DNA from: Gemmatimonadota bacterium
GTDB lineage: Bacteria > Gemmatimonadota > Gemmatimonadetes > Gemmatimonadales > GWC2-71-9
NCBI GenBank assembly: GCA_003221045.1
Contig: QHUC01000005.1
Span: 1 to 34,133, forward strand
Length of the DNA: 34,133 nt
Reading direction: 5' to 3'
Of this stretch, positions 7,134 through 15,127 are shown in pieces. A program made the position numbers and the translations under genes. Position 1 is the first letter of the stretch, and the number at the start of each line of letters is the position of its first letter. The notes under the pieces were generated by a model that was given only the letters and a program-made list of their open reading frames with translations, did no database searches and had not been told where the DNA came from.

Positions 7134-8231
7134 TCAGCGCGGCAGAGCCACGAGCGCGTCGCTCACGCGCCGCGCGACGGCGTCGAGCGCCTGAGCGGCT
7201 GGCGAGCCGGGCTCGGCGGCCACGATCGGCCGGCCCGCATCAGCAAGGTCCGGCATGCGCGCTTGTAGCGGGATCTGGCCGAGGAGGGGGACGCCCAGCT
7301 CGTCGGCGAGCCGGCTGCCGCCGCCCGCGAGGAATACCTCGGTCCGCTCGCCGCAGTGCGGGCAGACGAAGTAGCTCATGTTCTCCACCACGCCCAGCAC
7401 CGGCACGCCGACGCGCTCGAACATCTTGGCGCCGCGCAACGAGTCGCCCACCGCGACCTCCTGGGGGGTGGTGACGATGATCGCCGCACGGATGTGAACG
7501 GTCTGGGCGAGCGAGAGCTGCGCATCTCCGGTCCCCGGCGGCAAATCGACGAGGAAATAGTCGAGCTCTCCCCAGTCGACGTCGCGCACGAACTGCTGGA
7601 TGACTTTCATGATGATGGGTCCGCGCCAGATGGCGGGTGAATCGCGCTCCACGATGAGCGCGAGCGACATCAGCTTCACGCCGTATGCCTGGAGCGGCTG
7701 GATCTTGCCGCCCCGGATTTCGGGCTTCTGGTCCGCGCCCATCATGCGAGGGATGTTCGGCCCGTAGATGTCCGCGTCCATGAGGCCGACGCGGCGGCCG
7801 GCGCGGGCGAGCGCCACCGCGAGGTTCGCCGAAACGGTGGACTTCCCCACCCCCCCCTTTCCGGACGAGATCGCGAGGACGGCGCCCAAATGGGGAAGCT
7901 CGACGGGCGTCGGAGGCGGGGGAACCGCCGCAGCGCCCGGACGGGAAGCGGCCTGGCGGGGAGCGGTACCCGATGCTCCGCTGCTCGCATCTGTGACGTT
8001 CACCCGAACCGCGGTCACACCTTCCACCGCCTGTACGGCCTTCCGGACCTCACGGGCGAGCGAGCCGGGATCGTCGCGCGCGAGGAGAAAGGTGAACGTG
8101 ACGGTCCCGGCATCGTCCACGGCGAGATCTTTCACCATGGACGAGGCGAGCACGTCGGTCCCGCTCCGCGGATTCTTGAGCTGGGACAACGCGCGCTCGA
8201 CGCGCCCCTGAAGCGTGCTGGAAGGAGCCAC
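7134..8231 (-). CDS. mrp: Mrp/NBP35-family Fe-S cluster carrier ATPase
   Basis: 365 residues. The N-terminal 80 residues are a MIP18/DUF59-type domain (LQGRVERALSQLKNPRSGTDVLASSMVKDLAV...VRKAVQAVEGV). A proline-rich linker follows, then the P-loop ATPase domain with the deviant Walker A SSGKGGVGKST at about residues 122-132, MDADIYGPNIPRMMG, DYFLVDLPPGTGDAQLSLAQ and TTPQEVAVGDSLRGAKMFERV. The bridging cluster-binding motif is CPHC in MSYFVCPHCGERTEVF. Mrp proteins dimerise through this motif and deliver a 4Fe-4S cluster to apo-enzymes in the cytoplasm. The GTG start at 8231 gives the normal N-terminus; no clear ribosome-binding site. The TPR gene follows one base after the stop. Confidence 0.95.
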   Translation of the reverse strand: MAPSSTLQGRVERALSQLKNPRSGTDVLASSMVKDLAVDDAGTVTFTFLLARDDPGSLAREVRKAVQAVEGVTAVRVNVTDASSGASGTAPRQAASRPGAAAVPPPPTPVELPHLGAVLAISSGKGGVGKSTVSANLAVALARAGRRVGLMDADIYGPNIPRMMGADQKPEIRGGKIQPLQAYGVKLMSLALIVERDSPAIWRGPIIMKVIQQFVRDVDWGELDYFLVDLPPGTGDAQLSLAQTVHIRAAIIVTTPQEVAVGDSLRGAKMFERVGVPVLGVVENMSYFVCPHCGERTEVFLAGGGSRLADELGVPLLGQIPLQARMPDLADAGRPIVAAEPGSPAAQALDAVARRVSDALVALPR

Positions 8232-8305
8232 AAGAGAAAGGTAGAGGGGCGCACGGGAGATGGGGGAGGGGGCGGGAGCCTAGCCTCCGACCCACGGCGG
8301 ACCTG

Positions 8306-8659
8306 TCAACCGCGACGGCGCTCCCGCATCGCCTGCACATTCCGATCGAATGTCGGCTGCTGATCGGGGGTCAGCACCGCCCGAAAGTCGTCCAACTCGT
8401 GGCGAAACAGCGCGCGAACCCGCTCTCTCGTCGCCGAGTCCGGCGGACTCCCGGGCGTGAACGACGGCATCTGCTCGCGATAATGCGACTGGATCGAGTC
8501 GATCTTGGCCTGCTGGACAGGCGTCAGCGTGATGTCCTTGAACAGGATCTCCATTCGCCGGCTGGGCCCGCGGCTCATCGGGTTCTGGGCCGGGGCGCGA
8601 CCCGGGAACACCACGAGGGCGGCTAACGCGATCCCCATGAGCATGACGTACGATTTCAT
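8306..8659 (-). CDS. Spy/CpxP-like periplasmic LTxxQ protein
   Basis: 117-residue exported protein. The N-terminus MKSYVMLMGIALAALVVFPGRAPAQN is a good Sec signal peptide with an APA-Q cleavage site. The mature part has two LTxxQ motifs, LTPVQQAKIDSI and LTPDQQPTFDRN, separated by charged helices, as in Spy/CpxP-family periplasmic chaperone or stress proteins. A strong ribosome-binding site lies 6 nt upstream of ATG 8659. Function by family: binds unfolded proteins or senses envelope stress. Substrate and regulator unknown here. Confidence 0.82.
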   Translation of the reverse strand: MKSYVMLMGIALAALVVFPGRAPAQNPMSRGPSRRMEILFKDITLTPVQQAKIDSIQSHYREQMPSFTPGSPPDSATRERVRALFRHELDDFRAVLTPDQQPTFDRNVQAMRERRRG

Positions 8660-8665
8660 TTCTCT

Positions 8666-8672
8666 CTCCTCC
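8666..8672 (-). promoter_or_regulatory. Strong ribosome-binding site of the Spy-like gene
   Basis: On the minus strand GGAGGAG lies 6 nt before ATG 8659 in a purine run. This is one of the few near-consensus Shine-Dalgarno sites in the window, which suggests high expression of the Spy-like protein and confirms its start. Confidence 0.75.
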
Positions 8673-8733
8673 TCTTCTCGTGGATACGGTCGCGGGACCG
8701 CGGACGCTGAGCTTGACGGGCTGCTCCCTGAGC

Positions 8734-8761
8734 CGGGGGGGGGGCGGGGGGGGCTGGGGGG
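8734..8761 (+). repeat. G-run tract (potential G-quadruplex) between M20 peptidase and Spy-like genes
   Basis: The plus strand has four runs of five or more G, each separated by one or two bases, in the 105-nt gap between two minus-strand genes. It begins 4 nt after the M20 stop. For minus-strand transcription the G-rich strand is the template. The rest of the gap (8660-8733) holds the ribosome-binding site and presumably a promoter, but I see no convincing -10/-35 pair. Confidence 0.6.
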
Positions 8762-8764
8762 CGG

Positions 8765-10228
8765 CTACAGCGCCGCGTTCTTCAAGAGCTGAATGTAGAT
8801 CCGTACCGAGTTCGCGTACGCCTGGACGCCCACGCGCTCATCGGTGCCGTGGACGCGTCGCACGTCGTCCGGGCCGATGGGGGCGCCCACGAAACGCAGG
8901 ATGTTGGGCGTGAGCCCGCTATAGTGCCGCGAGTCGGTCGCGCCCACCACGAGCCAGGGCGTCACCACGGCCTCGGGAATCACCTGCCGGATGGTGCGCG
9001 CCAGGAGCTGGAATGGCTCGGCATTGGCACTCGTCACCCCGGAGGGGTTGCTCACCGTTTCCTGGAGCTCGCGTACAGTGATGCGCGGATCGTCCACGGC
9101 GCGCCGCACGTGCTCAAGCACGCTGCCCGCGCTGTCCCCCGGCAGGATCCGGAAGTTCACCAGCGCCCGGGCCGTGGACGGGAGCACGTTCTCCTTCACT
9201 CCCGCCTGGAGCACGGTCGGTGCGGTGGTGGTTCGCAGCATGGCGTTCCCCTGCGGCGTCGCGCCGAACCCCGCGGCCAGGAGCCCGCCGAACAACCAGC
9301 GATTCGCCATCACGAGGCGCGGTCCGAACGGCATCTCGGGGCCGAGAAAATCGAACAGGTCGGCGGTGGGCCCCCGGATGGCGCGCGGCATCTGGTGGTG
9401 CTCGAGCCGCGTGAGGCCCGCGGCCAGAATCCCGACCACTGTCTCCTTCGGCGGCATCGACGAATGCCCACCTTCTGCCTGCGCCGTGAGCTCGACGGTG
9501 ACGTAGCCCTTCTCGGCGATCCCGATGAGCGCCACGGGTGCGGCCACGCCCGGAATCAGGCCCGTGGCGAGCGCACCACCCTCGTCGAGTACGAACTCGG
9601 GGCGCACGTTGCGAGTCGCGAGCAGGGCGGCAATGCGCGCCGCCCCGCGACGGCCCCCGACTTCCTCGTCATAGCCGAACGCGAGGTACACCGTGCGCCG
9701 GGGCTTGGCGCCGACTGAGATCAGGTGCTCGACGGCCTCGAGAATCCCCACCACACTGCCTTTGTCGTCCAGCGCGCCGCGGCCCCACACGTATCCACCG
9801 GCGATCGTCCCGCCGAATGGCGGCTCGGTCCACTTGCCTTCGGTCCCGGGCTCGACAGGCACGACGTCCTGATGGGCCAGGAGCACCACCGGCGCGAGAC
9901 CGGTATCGGAGCCAACCCACTCGTACAGCAGGCCGTATCCGTTCACCTTCTCCAGCTTGAGGACCGCGTGGAGCTTCGGGAACGACTCGCGGAGGTAGCG
10001 CTGGAATCCGTCGAACTCACGCGCCTCGAACTGCGTCGAGTCCTGGTAGGAGATCGTCTTGAACCTGAGCGCACCCGCCAGCCGCTGCGCCAGGGCGTTC
10101 GAGTCGAGCGGCTCGGGAGCAACGGGCGCGACCGCGGCCTGCCGGGAGTGGAGCCCCAGCGTTCGCGTGACGACCGCCGCAATGAGGCCGACCAGGACGA
10201 CCAGCAGGACGAGGACGATACGTTTCAT
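8765..10228 (-). CDS. M20-family metallopeptidase (carboxypeptidase S / PM20D1-like), membrane-anchored
   Basis: 487 residues. The N-terminus MKRIVLVLLVVLVGLIAAVVTRTLGL is an uncleaved signal anchor or signal peptide. The zinc-peptidase core follows: LLAHQDVVPV (metal His and nearby Asp), WGRGALDDKGSVVGILEAVE (bridging Asp), GYDEEVGG (catalytic and metal Glu), a dimerisation domain after EKGYVTVELTAQAEGGHSSMPP, and the last metal ligand in ATDSRHYSGL. Length and order match yeast carboxypeptidase S and animal PM20D1, which cleave or condense N-acyl amino acids or peptides. It probably acts in the periplasm on small peptides or N-acyl amino acids. ATG 10228 is the natural start; the spacer behind it (10229-10300) holds the hairpin ending the upstream gene. 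Confidence 0.93.
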   Translation of the reverse strand: MKRIVLVLLVVLVGLIAAVVTRTLGLHSRQAAVAPVAPEPLDSNALAQRLAGALRFKTISYQDSTQFEAREFDGFQRYLRESFPKLHAVLKLEKVNGYGLLYEWVGSDTGLAPVVLLAHQDVVPVEPGTEGKWTEPPFGGTIAGGYVWGRGALDDKGSVVGILEAVEHLISVGAKPRRTVYLAFGYDEEVGGRRGAARIAALLATRNVRPEFVLDEGGALATGLIPGVAAPVALIGIAEKGYVTVELTAQAEGGHSSMPPKETVVGILAAGLTRLEHHQMPRAIRGPTADLFDFLGPEMPFGPRLVMANRWLFGGLLAAGFGATPQGNAMLRTTTAPTVLQAGVKENVLPSTARALVNFRILPGDSAGSVLEHVRRAVDDPRITVRELQETVSNPSGVTSANAEPFQLLARTIRQVIPEAVVTPWLVVGATDSRHYSGLTPNILRFVGAPIGPDDVRRVHGTDERVGVQAYANSVRIYIQLLKNAAL

Positions 10229-10272
10229 GATTTAAGTCCCGATTACGCGCGTAAGGTCACGCAAGCTCGCTC

Positions 10273-10300
10273 GGCCGTGCTCGCGGGGCAAGGCACGGCC
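10273..10300 (-). terminator. Perfect 8-bp hairpin immediately after the response-regulator stop
   Basis: GGCCGTGC at 10273-10280 and GCACGGCC at 10293-10300 are perfect inverted repeats with a 12-nt loop. The stem abuts the stop codon (10301-10303) of the minus-strand response-regulator gene. No U-tract follows, so it may be a transcript-end stabiliser or a weak terminator rather than a classic intrinsic terminator. Confidence 0.45.
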
Positions 10301-11275
10301 TCAAGCGCGACTGCGCCGGGCGGCCACTCGGTCCGCCACCGCTTGCTGCAACAGTTCTTCGATGGAAGCAGTCGCCCCCCCTGGCCCCCTTGCCCCCTCT
10401 GACTGTTCAGAGCCATCGAACGCGGCGTACCCGAGATTCACGACGAGGTTGTACTGACGGACGGTCCTACCGTTGTAGCGTCGCACCTGCTGGGCGATGC
10501 GAGCGGTGATGATCGCGCGCTTGTCGGGCGCCGCATCGGCGGCGAGCACCGCGAAGGCGCTCCCCTCGATGCGCGCCACGAGGTCACAGTCGCGGAACGT
10601 TCCCTTCAGGAGCACTGCGGTCTCGCGGAGGACGCGGTCCCCTTCATCGTGTCCGGCCACCCGATTGATGTCGCCCAGGCCGGCCACGTCGGCCGAGACC
10701 ACGAGGAAGCGGCCCTTGGTCCGCTGGGCGAGCTTCACGTGCGGCTCCGTGAGGGAGATAAAGCCGCGACGGTTGTAGAGCCTCGTAAGGGCGTCATTGA
10801 GCGAAAGGCTCCGCATCCCGACTTGCAGACGCCGCACCTGAACGGCGTAGCGGATGCTCCGCGCCAGGAGCGCCGCGCTGAACTTCCCCTTCGTCAAGTA
10901 GTCCTGGGCGCCGGCGCCCAGGGCCTGGGCCGCCAGGTGGTCCTGGTTCAGGCCCGTGAGTGCCACCACCGGCACGTCCGGGTCACATTCCCGGACCCGC
11001 TGGAGCGGTTCGAGCCCGGTTGTCTTCGGCAGGGAGAGGTCGAGCAGGACGACGTCCACGCCGCCCTTCCCGAGTCGGTTGAGGCCCTGGGAGAGACGGG
11101 GTGCGTGCGAGAACTCGTAGGGCGCCGCTCCCGCGAACGCCACACCCGCCTCGCCGATCGCGTTCTCCAACTGCCTTGCGTGACGGGGATTGTCCTCGAT
11201 CAGCAGGACGCGGACGGGGTCGCTCTCGATTCCCGTCAACGTCCGCCGGGCCAGTCTGCTGGATGAGCGCCGCAC
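10301..11275 (-). CDS. Response regulator with catalytically degenerate GGDEF domain
   Basis: About 324 residues from GTG 11275, chosen because GAGG lies 6 nt upstream; TTG 11239 would remove twelve residues. Receiver domain: VRVLLIEDN (acidic pocket), phospho-acceptor Asp79 in VVLLDLSLP, VVALTG, and Lys129 in YLTKG, all intact. The C-terminal half aligns with a GGDEF domain (NDALTRLYNRRGF, SADVAGLGDINRVAGHDEGDRVLRETA), but the signature is EGSAF (237-241) and the metal-binding region is altered, so it should not make cyclic di-GMP. It may bind GTP or act through protein contacts. No histidine kinase is adjacent. A 123-nt gap separates it from the divergent MBL gene. Confidence 0.87.
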   Translation of the reverse strand: MRRSSSRLARRTLTGIESDPVRVLLIEDNPRHARQLENAIGEAGVAFAGAAPYEFSHAPRLSQGLNRLGKGGVDVVLLDLSLPKTTGLEPLQRVRECDPDVPVVALTGLNQDHLAAQALGAGAQDYLTKGKFSAALLARSIRYAVQVRRLQVGMRSLSLNDALTRLYNRRGFISLTEPHVKLAQRTKGRFLVVSADVAGLGDINRVAGHDEGDRVLRETAVLLKGTFRDCDLVARIEGSAFAVLAADAAPDKRAIITARIAQQVRRYNGRTVRQYNLVVNLGYAAFDGSEQSEGARGPGGATASIEELLQQAVADRVAARRSRA

Positions 11276-11398
11276 AACGCACCTCGCTTGGAGCCGGATT
11301 GTCCGGACCGGGATAATTGGCCCTCCAGTACGCCTGGTTGTCAAACCGCGGGCACCTGCTCCCCCGGAAACCGCGTCGACAGGTGTTACACTCCCGGT

Positions 11399-12202
11399 GT
11401 GATCCTCTGCTCCGATTATGGCGACGTCCGCTATTTCCGAATGGCCCGGACATTCCTCGGCCGCGCGATCTACTGGACGGGCGTCTACTTCGTGGACGGC
11501 TTGCTCATCGATTCGGGTCCACCCAACCTCGCGCGGGACGTGCGCACCCTCGCGGGCGAGTTGCGCGTGCGGCAATGCGTCACGACGCATCACCACGAAG
11601 ACCATTCAGGCAACAACGGGGTGCTGGCCAGCGAGCTGCGCATCACACCGCTCGCCCATCGGTTCGCCGTGGCGCGCCTGGCGCAGCCCGAGGCGCACCC
11701 TCAGCTCTATCGGCGAGTCGCGTGGGGCGCCCGTCCGGCCGCGCGAGTCGAGCCGCTCTCCGACCGGCTCGATACGCCGAGCTTCCAGTTCAAGGTGATC
11801 CACACCCCCGGACACGCCGCTGATCACGTGGCGCTCTTCGAGCGCGACCGCCGGTGGCTGTTTTCGGGCGACCTGTATCTCGCCCCGAAGCTTCGCTACC
11901 TCCGTGCCGACGAGGACGTGTACGCGATGATCGCCTCCCTGCGCCGGGTCCTGGCGCTCGAGCCCGAGGTGTTGTTCTGCCAGCACCGCGGGCGGGTGGA
12001 GCATGGGGCGGCGCGGATGCGCCAGAAACTCACCTTTCTGGTCGAGCTCGGCGAGCAGATACACGAGCTCCACGGCCGCGGCTGGAGCGAGGCCGCGATC
12101 GCCCGGGCGCTTCCGGGGAACGATCTCGCGTGGCGCATCTGGACCGGTGGAGATTTTTCCAAACGGAACTTCGTGCGAGGGTTCCTACGGAAGAGCCCCT
12201 GA
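11399..12202 (+). CDS. MBL-fold metallo-hydrolase
   Basis: 267 residues from GTG 11399. The zinc-binding signature H64-x-H66-x-D68-H69 (THHHEDHSGNN) is intact. Further ligands are seen in IHTPGHAADHVALFE and WLFSGDLYL, and the last in CQHRGRV. This is a metallo-beta-lactamase-fold hydrolase of the glyoxalase II-like group; substrate unknown. The C-terminal helices (MRQKLTFLVELGEQIHELHGRGWSEAAIARALPGND) include a small winged-helix-like segment often found in such hydrolases. No Shine-Dalgarno site is seen, and a TACACT box sits at 11387-11392, so a leaderless transcript is possible. Upstream ATG/GTG codons would add a non-conserved extension. The last 18 nt overlap the end of the convergent GT87 gene. 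Confidence 0.87.
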   Translation: MILCSDYGDVRYFRMARTFLGRAIYWTGVYFVDGLLIDSGPPNLARDVRTLAGELRVRQCVTTHHHEDHSGNNGVLASELRITPLAHRFAVARLAQPEAHPQLYRRVAWGARPAARVEPLSDRLDTPSFQFKVIHTPGHAADHVALFERDRRWLFSGDLYLAPKLRYLRADEDVYAMIASLRRVLALEPEVLFCQHRGRVEHGAARMRQKLTFLVELGEQIHELHGRGWSEAAIARALPGNDLAWRIWTGGDFSKRNFVRGFLRKSP

Positions 12203-13468
12203 AGCGACCTCACGCTCGCGGGTGACACGTTGCGAAAACACGAGGCAGCCGACGAACAACAAGATCTCGGTCCACACGATAACGCTGTAGCCATCTATGC
12301 GGTGTTGAACCACGCGCCCCACCAGATCTCTCCCGGTCAACCCGACCACAAACATCATGGCTACCAGCACGTATACGAAGACCCGGAGCCGTCGCCCGAG
12401 CTCCCGCACTCGGATCGACAGAAAGCAGTAGAAGGTGAACAGCAAGGTCACGAGATGGGCCTTCCACGTGATGCCCGACAGCAAATGTCCCGCGAGAAAC
12501 ACGGAGGCCAGCTCGAACCCGGTGACGGAGGCGTGCCGGAGCCGCAGCGCGACCAGATTGCCGACGAACGCGAGCAGCACGACGGCGAAGGCCGTGCCGT
12601 AGATCGCCGCCGCGGTCCGCTCGGAGGTCGGAAACAGCGGCCGGTAGTCTCGGTTGATGTCGTCGGGGGCGGGCACGGTCAGCCGGTACACCAGCGCGCC
12701 GAGGTTCTGGTTGGTCGAGCTCGAGATCACGTGGCCCCGCTCGAACTGGCTGAGGACCTTCGTCTGGTACTCGGCGAGGTCACGCACCCCGGCGTCCACG
12801 CCGCGGAACACGACGGGTAGCGCGAGGCAGGCGGCCGCCGCGGGGATGACGGCCAGCGCCGCACGGCGGCGGCCACGCAGGATCAGCCATCCGACGAACA
12901 CTGCGGGCACCACCTTGATGGCGGCCGCGGAGACGAAAGCGAGCGCCGCCCAGCCGTCGTTCCCGTCAAGGTACGCCTTGATTCCGAGGAGGCAGAGGAC
13001 GAGGATGACCTCATTCAGCTGAATGAGGTTCATGTTGTTGAGGAAGAACTGCAGCGAGAGGATCACGGCGACCACGAGCGGCCAGGCGGCACGATTGCGC
13101 TCGGGATGGAGCTTGTCGACGATGCCTTTCGTGAGGTATGCGGCGACGGGCACCAGGAGCAGGTTGACGAAGTACAGGATCGCGGCCGATGTCGGGAGCG
13201 GTAACAATGCGAACAGTTGGAAGACCATGGCCGCGAACGGCGGGTACGCAGGGCCGCGGACGTGCGGAGGGAGGTCGAAAAGGGGGCGTCCCGTCAGAAA
13301 GTAGTAGCCCTGCAGCCAGAAAGCGCCGAAATCGCTGTGGACCACCGTCTCTCGCGCTCCCCGTACCGCCGAGACCCGCCACAGCACCAAGAGGAGGAGC
13401 AGGAGGGCAAGCCCGGCCAACACACGCCCCGCCGTCCAGAGGTCGCGCCGCAGGAGCCGCTTCAGCAC
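12185..13468 (-). CDS. GT87-family polyprenyl-phosphate-dependent glycosyltransferase (DUF2029)
   Basis: 427-residue integral membrane protein with about ten hydrophobic helices. The first periplasmic loop carries the DUF2029/GT87 features: HSDFGAFWLQGYYFLTGRPLFD with the catalytic-type Asp, then PPHVRGPAYPPFAAMVFQLFALLP. STNQNLGALVYRL in the middle matches the QN motif of mycobacterial-type mannosyltransferases of this GT-C group. Such enzymes transfer mannose or another sugar from a polyprenyl phosphate to a glycan or lipid in the periplasm. The GTG start (13468) overlaps the nrnA stop by 7 nt, so the two are co-transcribed. Acceptor unknown. Confidence 0.85.
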   Translation of the reverse strand: MLKRLLRRDLWTAGRVLAGLALLLLLLVLWRVSAVRGARETVVHSDFGAFWLQGYYFLTGRPLFDLPPHVRGPAYPPFAAMVFQLFALLPLPTSAAILYFVNLLLVPVAAYLTKGIVDKLHPERNRAAWPLVVAVILSLQFFLNNMNLIQLNEVILVLCLLGIKAYLDGNDGWAALAFVSAAAIKVVPAVFVGWLILRGRRRAALAVIPAAAACLALPVVFRGVDAGVRDLAEYQTKVLSQFERGHVISSSTNQNLGALVYRLTVPAPDDINRDYRPLFPTSERTAAAIYGTAFAVVLLAFVGNLVALRLRHASVTGFELASVFLAGHLLSGITWKAHLVTLLFTFYCFLSIRVRELGRRLRVFVYVLVAMMFVVGLTGRDLVGRVVQHRIDGYSVIVWTEILLFVGCLVFSQRVTREREVASGALP

Positions 13469-14490
13469 CTGGCGCCGGCCAGCGAAGCAAGGTACTCCCG
13501 AGCCGCCGATAACACCTTCCCCTGGACGTCGGCGATCGAGCCCTCGAGCGACGCCCCCGCCGCCTTTCGGTGCCCGCCGCCGCCGAAGCGGTACGCCAGG
13601 TCCGCCACGTCCACGTCACCGAGCGAGCGGAAGCTCACCTTCACCTTCCCGTTCGCGAGCTGGCGGAACAGGAGGGCGAGCCGGACGCCGGCAATCGAGC
13701 GCGGGTACTCGACGATCCCGTCCAGGTCATCGGCGGTGGCGCCGTGACGCTGCAGCGCGTCCGGCGGGACCGTGACCCACGCCAGGCCCCGCTCCCGTTC
13801 GACCACGAGCGTCTCGAGCACCTCGGTCATGAGGCGCACCCGTCCTTCCGGCGCGCTCGCGTACACCGTTTCGTAGATCGACTCCGGATCCACGCCACAC
13901 TCGAGCAGGGCGCCGGCGACCCGCAGTACGCGCGGTGAGGTATTCGCAAACCGGAACGCCCCCGTGTCGGTCAGGATCCCGACATACAGCGCCCGAGCGG
14001 CTTCCGGCGAGAGCGGCCACTCCAGCGCGCTCGCGAAGTCGAAGACCAGCTCAGCGGTGGCAGCCGCCTCCGGCGCGACGAGGCGAGGGCCGCTCGGCAG
14101 CGAGCCGCCGCTCACGTGATGGTCGATGCACGCGACCGTGTGCGACTGGCGGATGGCGCGCGCCAGGTCACCGAGGCGGCTCAGGTCGGAGATGTCGAGC
14201 ACCACGACCACGTCGGCCCCCTCGATCTCGCGGCTGGCGCGCGCCGAGTGGTCGGCGCCGTCGGGCAGGAGGAAGTGAAACCGCTCGGGGATCGGCGTGG
14301 GGTTCGCGATGGTCGCGCGCAGCCCGCGCTCGGTGAGGAGATGCCACAGCGCAACCTCGCTCCCCACCCCGTCTCCGTCGGCGTTCACGTGCGTCGTGAG
14401 CGCGACACGCCGTCCGGGCCCAAGCACGGCGGCGACGGCTTCGGCCGCGCGGACTCGCTCCGGAGGAATGGGTACGCCGTTGGTCGTCAT
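13462..14490 (-). CDS. nrnA: Bifunctional oligoribonuclease / pAp phosphatase NrnA (DHH-DHHA1)
   Basis: About 342 residues from ATG 14490. N-terminal DHH domain: TTHVNADGDGVGSE (H34, D38, D40), VVVLDISDLSRLG, and D123-H124-H125 in CIDHHVSGGS. C-terminal DHHA1 domain: VKVSFRSLGDVDVADLAYRFGGGGHRKAAGASLEG with the GGGGH substrate loop. NrnA degrades 2-5-nt RNAs and dephosphorylates 3'-phosphoadenosine 5'-phosphate; it also degrades pGpG in some bacteria lacking Orn. That is relevant here, because three GGDEF-domain genes are nearby. An in-frame ATG at 14529 lies within a repeat array and is unlikely to be the start. Confidence 0.94.
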   Translation of the reverse strand: MTTNGVPIPPERVRAAEAVAAVLGPGRRVALTTHVNADGDGVGSEVALWHLLTERGLRATIANPTPIPERFHFLLPDGADHSARASREIEGADVVVVLDISDLSRLGDLARAIRQSHTVACIDHHVSGGSLPSGPRLVAPEAAATAELVFDFASALEWPLSPEAARALYVGILTDTGAFRFANTSPRVLRVAGALLECGVDPESIYETVYASAPEGRVRLMTEVLETLVVERERGLAWVTVPPDALQRHGATADDLDGIVEYPRSIAGVRLALLFRQLANGKVKVSFRSLGDVDVADLAYRFGGGGHRKAAGASLEGSIADVQGKVLSAAREYLASLAGARC

Positions 14491-14509
14491 GGCATCAAGA
14501 TAAACAAAG

Positions 14510-14583
14510 GCGTCAAGCAGAGGCGTCACGCGAGGCCGTCACGCAAGAGCGTCGCGCGAAGGCGTCGCGCGAACCCGTCACAC
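14510..14583 (-). repeat. Six-unit array of palindromic GCGTCACGC sites at exact 13-bp spacing upstream of nrnA
   Basis: Nine-base cores start at 14510, 14523, 14536, 14549, 14562 and 14575, exactly 13 bp apart: GCGTCAAGC, GCGTCACGC, CCGTCACGC, GCGTCGCGC, GCGTCGCGC, CCGTCACAC. The consensus GCGT-C-ACGC is itself palindromic around the central base. The array fills the space between the lipoprotein stop (14584) and nrnA ATG 14490, and a degraded seventh unit (CTTGATGCC on the minus strand) touches the start codon. It could be a tandem operator or a minisatellite-like repeat. Confidence 0.8.
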
Positions 14584-15012
14584 CTATGGAACGCGGGTCC
14601 CGACGAGTGACAGACGCTGGCCCGCCACGGTGCCGCTCACCGCGAGACTGTCGTTGCGGAGGCGGTAAGTCCCCACGAGATCAGTCGGTAGTGGGCTCGT
14701 TAAATGGACCGTGATACCATCGGGCGGCGTGGTGCTGTAGGTTCCGCTGTAGTTGGTGGTGATACCTTGACTGGTGACGGAGGCACTGAAGTTGCCGGTG
14801 GCATCCGTACCCATGATGGCGATGTTATCACCGCTCGTCCCCGCCTGATCGGGCTTCGTTCCCGAGCAAAACGACTTGAGCGCGTATGAGCCGGGCAAGG
14901 CACCGGTCCCAATTATCCCGCCCGTGTAGGTATCACACGGGAGCGGTGCCGTGACTTTGTCCCCGCCGCAGGCGACCACGGCCAGCACGACGCAGCATGA
15001 CCACACTCTCAT
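14584..15012 (-). CDS. Small secreted lipoprotein of unknown function
   Basis: 142 residues. The N-terminus MRVWSCCVVLAVVACGGDK is a lipoprotein signal with lipobox VVAC, giving Cys15 as the lipidated residue and GGD after it (no Asp at +2). The mature part is Thr/Ser/Gly-rich with repeated short beta-like segments (GNFSASVTSQGITTNYSGTYSTTPPDGITVHLTSPLP, then LVGTYRLRNDSLAVSGTVAGQRLSLVGTRV), as in small beta-barrel lipocalin-like envelope proteins. I do not recognise a named family. GGAGG stands just 5 nt before ATG 15012, a good ribosome-binding site. Confidence 0.8.
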   Translation of the reverse strand: MRVWSCCVVLAVVACGGDKVTAPLPCDTYTGGIIGTGALPGSYALKSFCSGTKPDQAGTSGDNIAIMGTDATGNFSASVTSQGITTNYSGTYSTTPPDGITVHLTSPLPTDLVGTYRLRNDSLAVSGTVAGQRLSLVGTRVP

Positions 15013-15075
15013 GGGACCTCCTGCCTTTGCGTTGCCACTCGAACAAACCTACGGCGCAGCGCCGCAAAACGACAG

Positions 15076-15100
15076 AACCGCCGGGACAATCCCGACGGTT
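15076..15100 (-). terminator. Intrinsic-type terminator after the APC permease
   Basis: AACCGCCGGGA (15076-15086), loop CAA, TCCCGACGGTT (15090-15100): an 11-bp stem. The one non-matching pair becomes U-G in RNA read from the minus strand, so the hairpin is complete only in that direction. A short UUUU lies a few bases beyond. It is 27 nt past the permease stop at 15128, as expected for a terminator of that minus-strand gene. Confidence 0.65.
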
Positions 15101-15127
15101 CGTCGTGACGCCTCGCCGTTACGCGCT

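Noticed and set aside
11276-11398. Promoter pair in the 123-nt gap between the response regulator and MBL genes
   Set aside because: A TACACT box lies 7 nt before GTG 11399 but no fitting -35 is visible, and sigma consensus in this organism is unknown, so I did not call a promoter.
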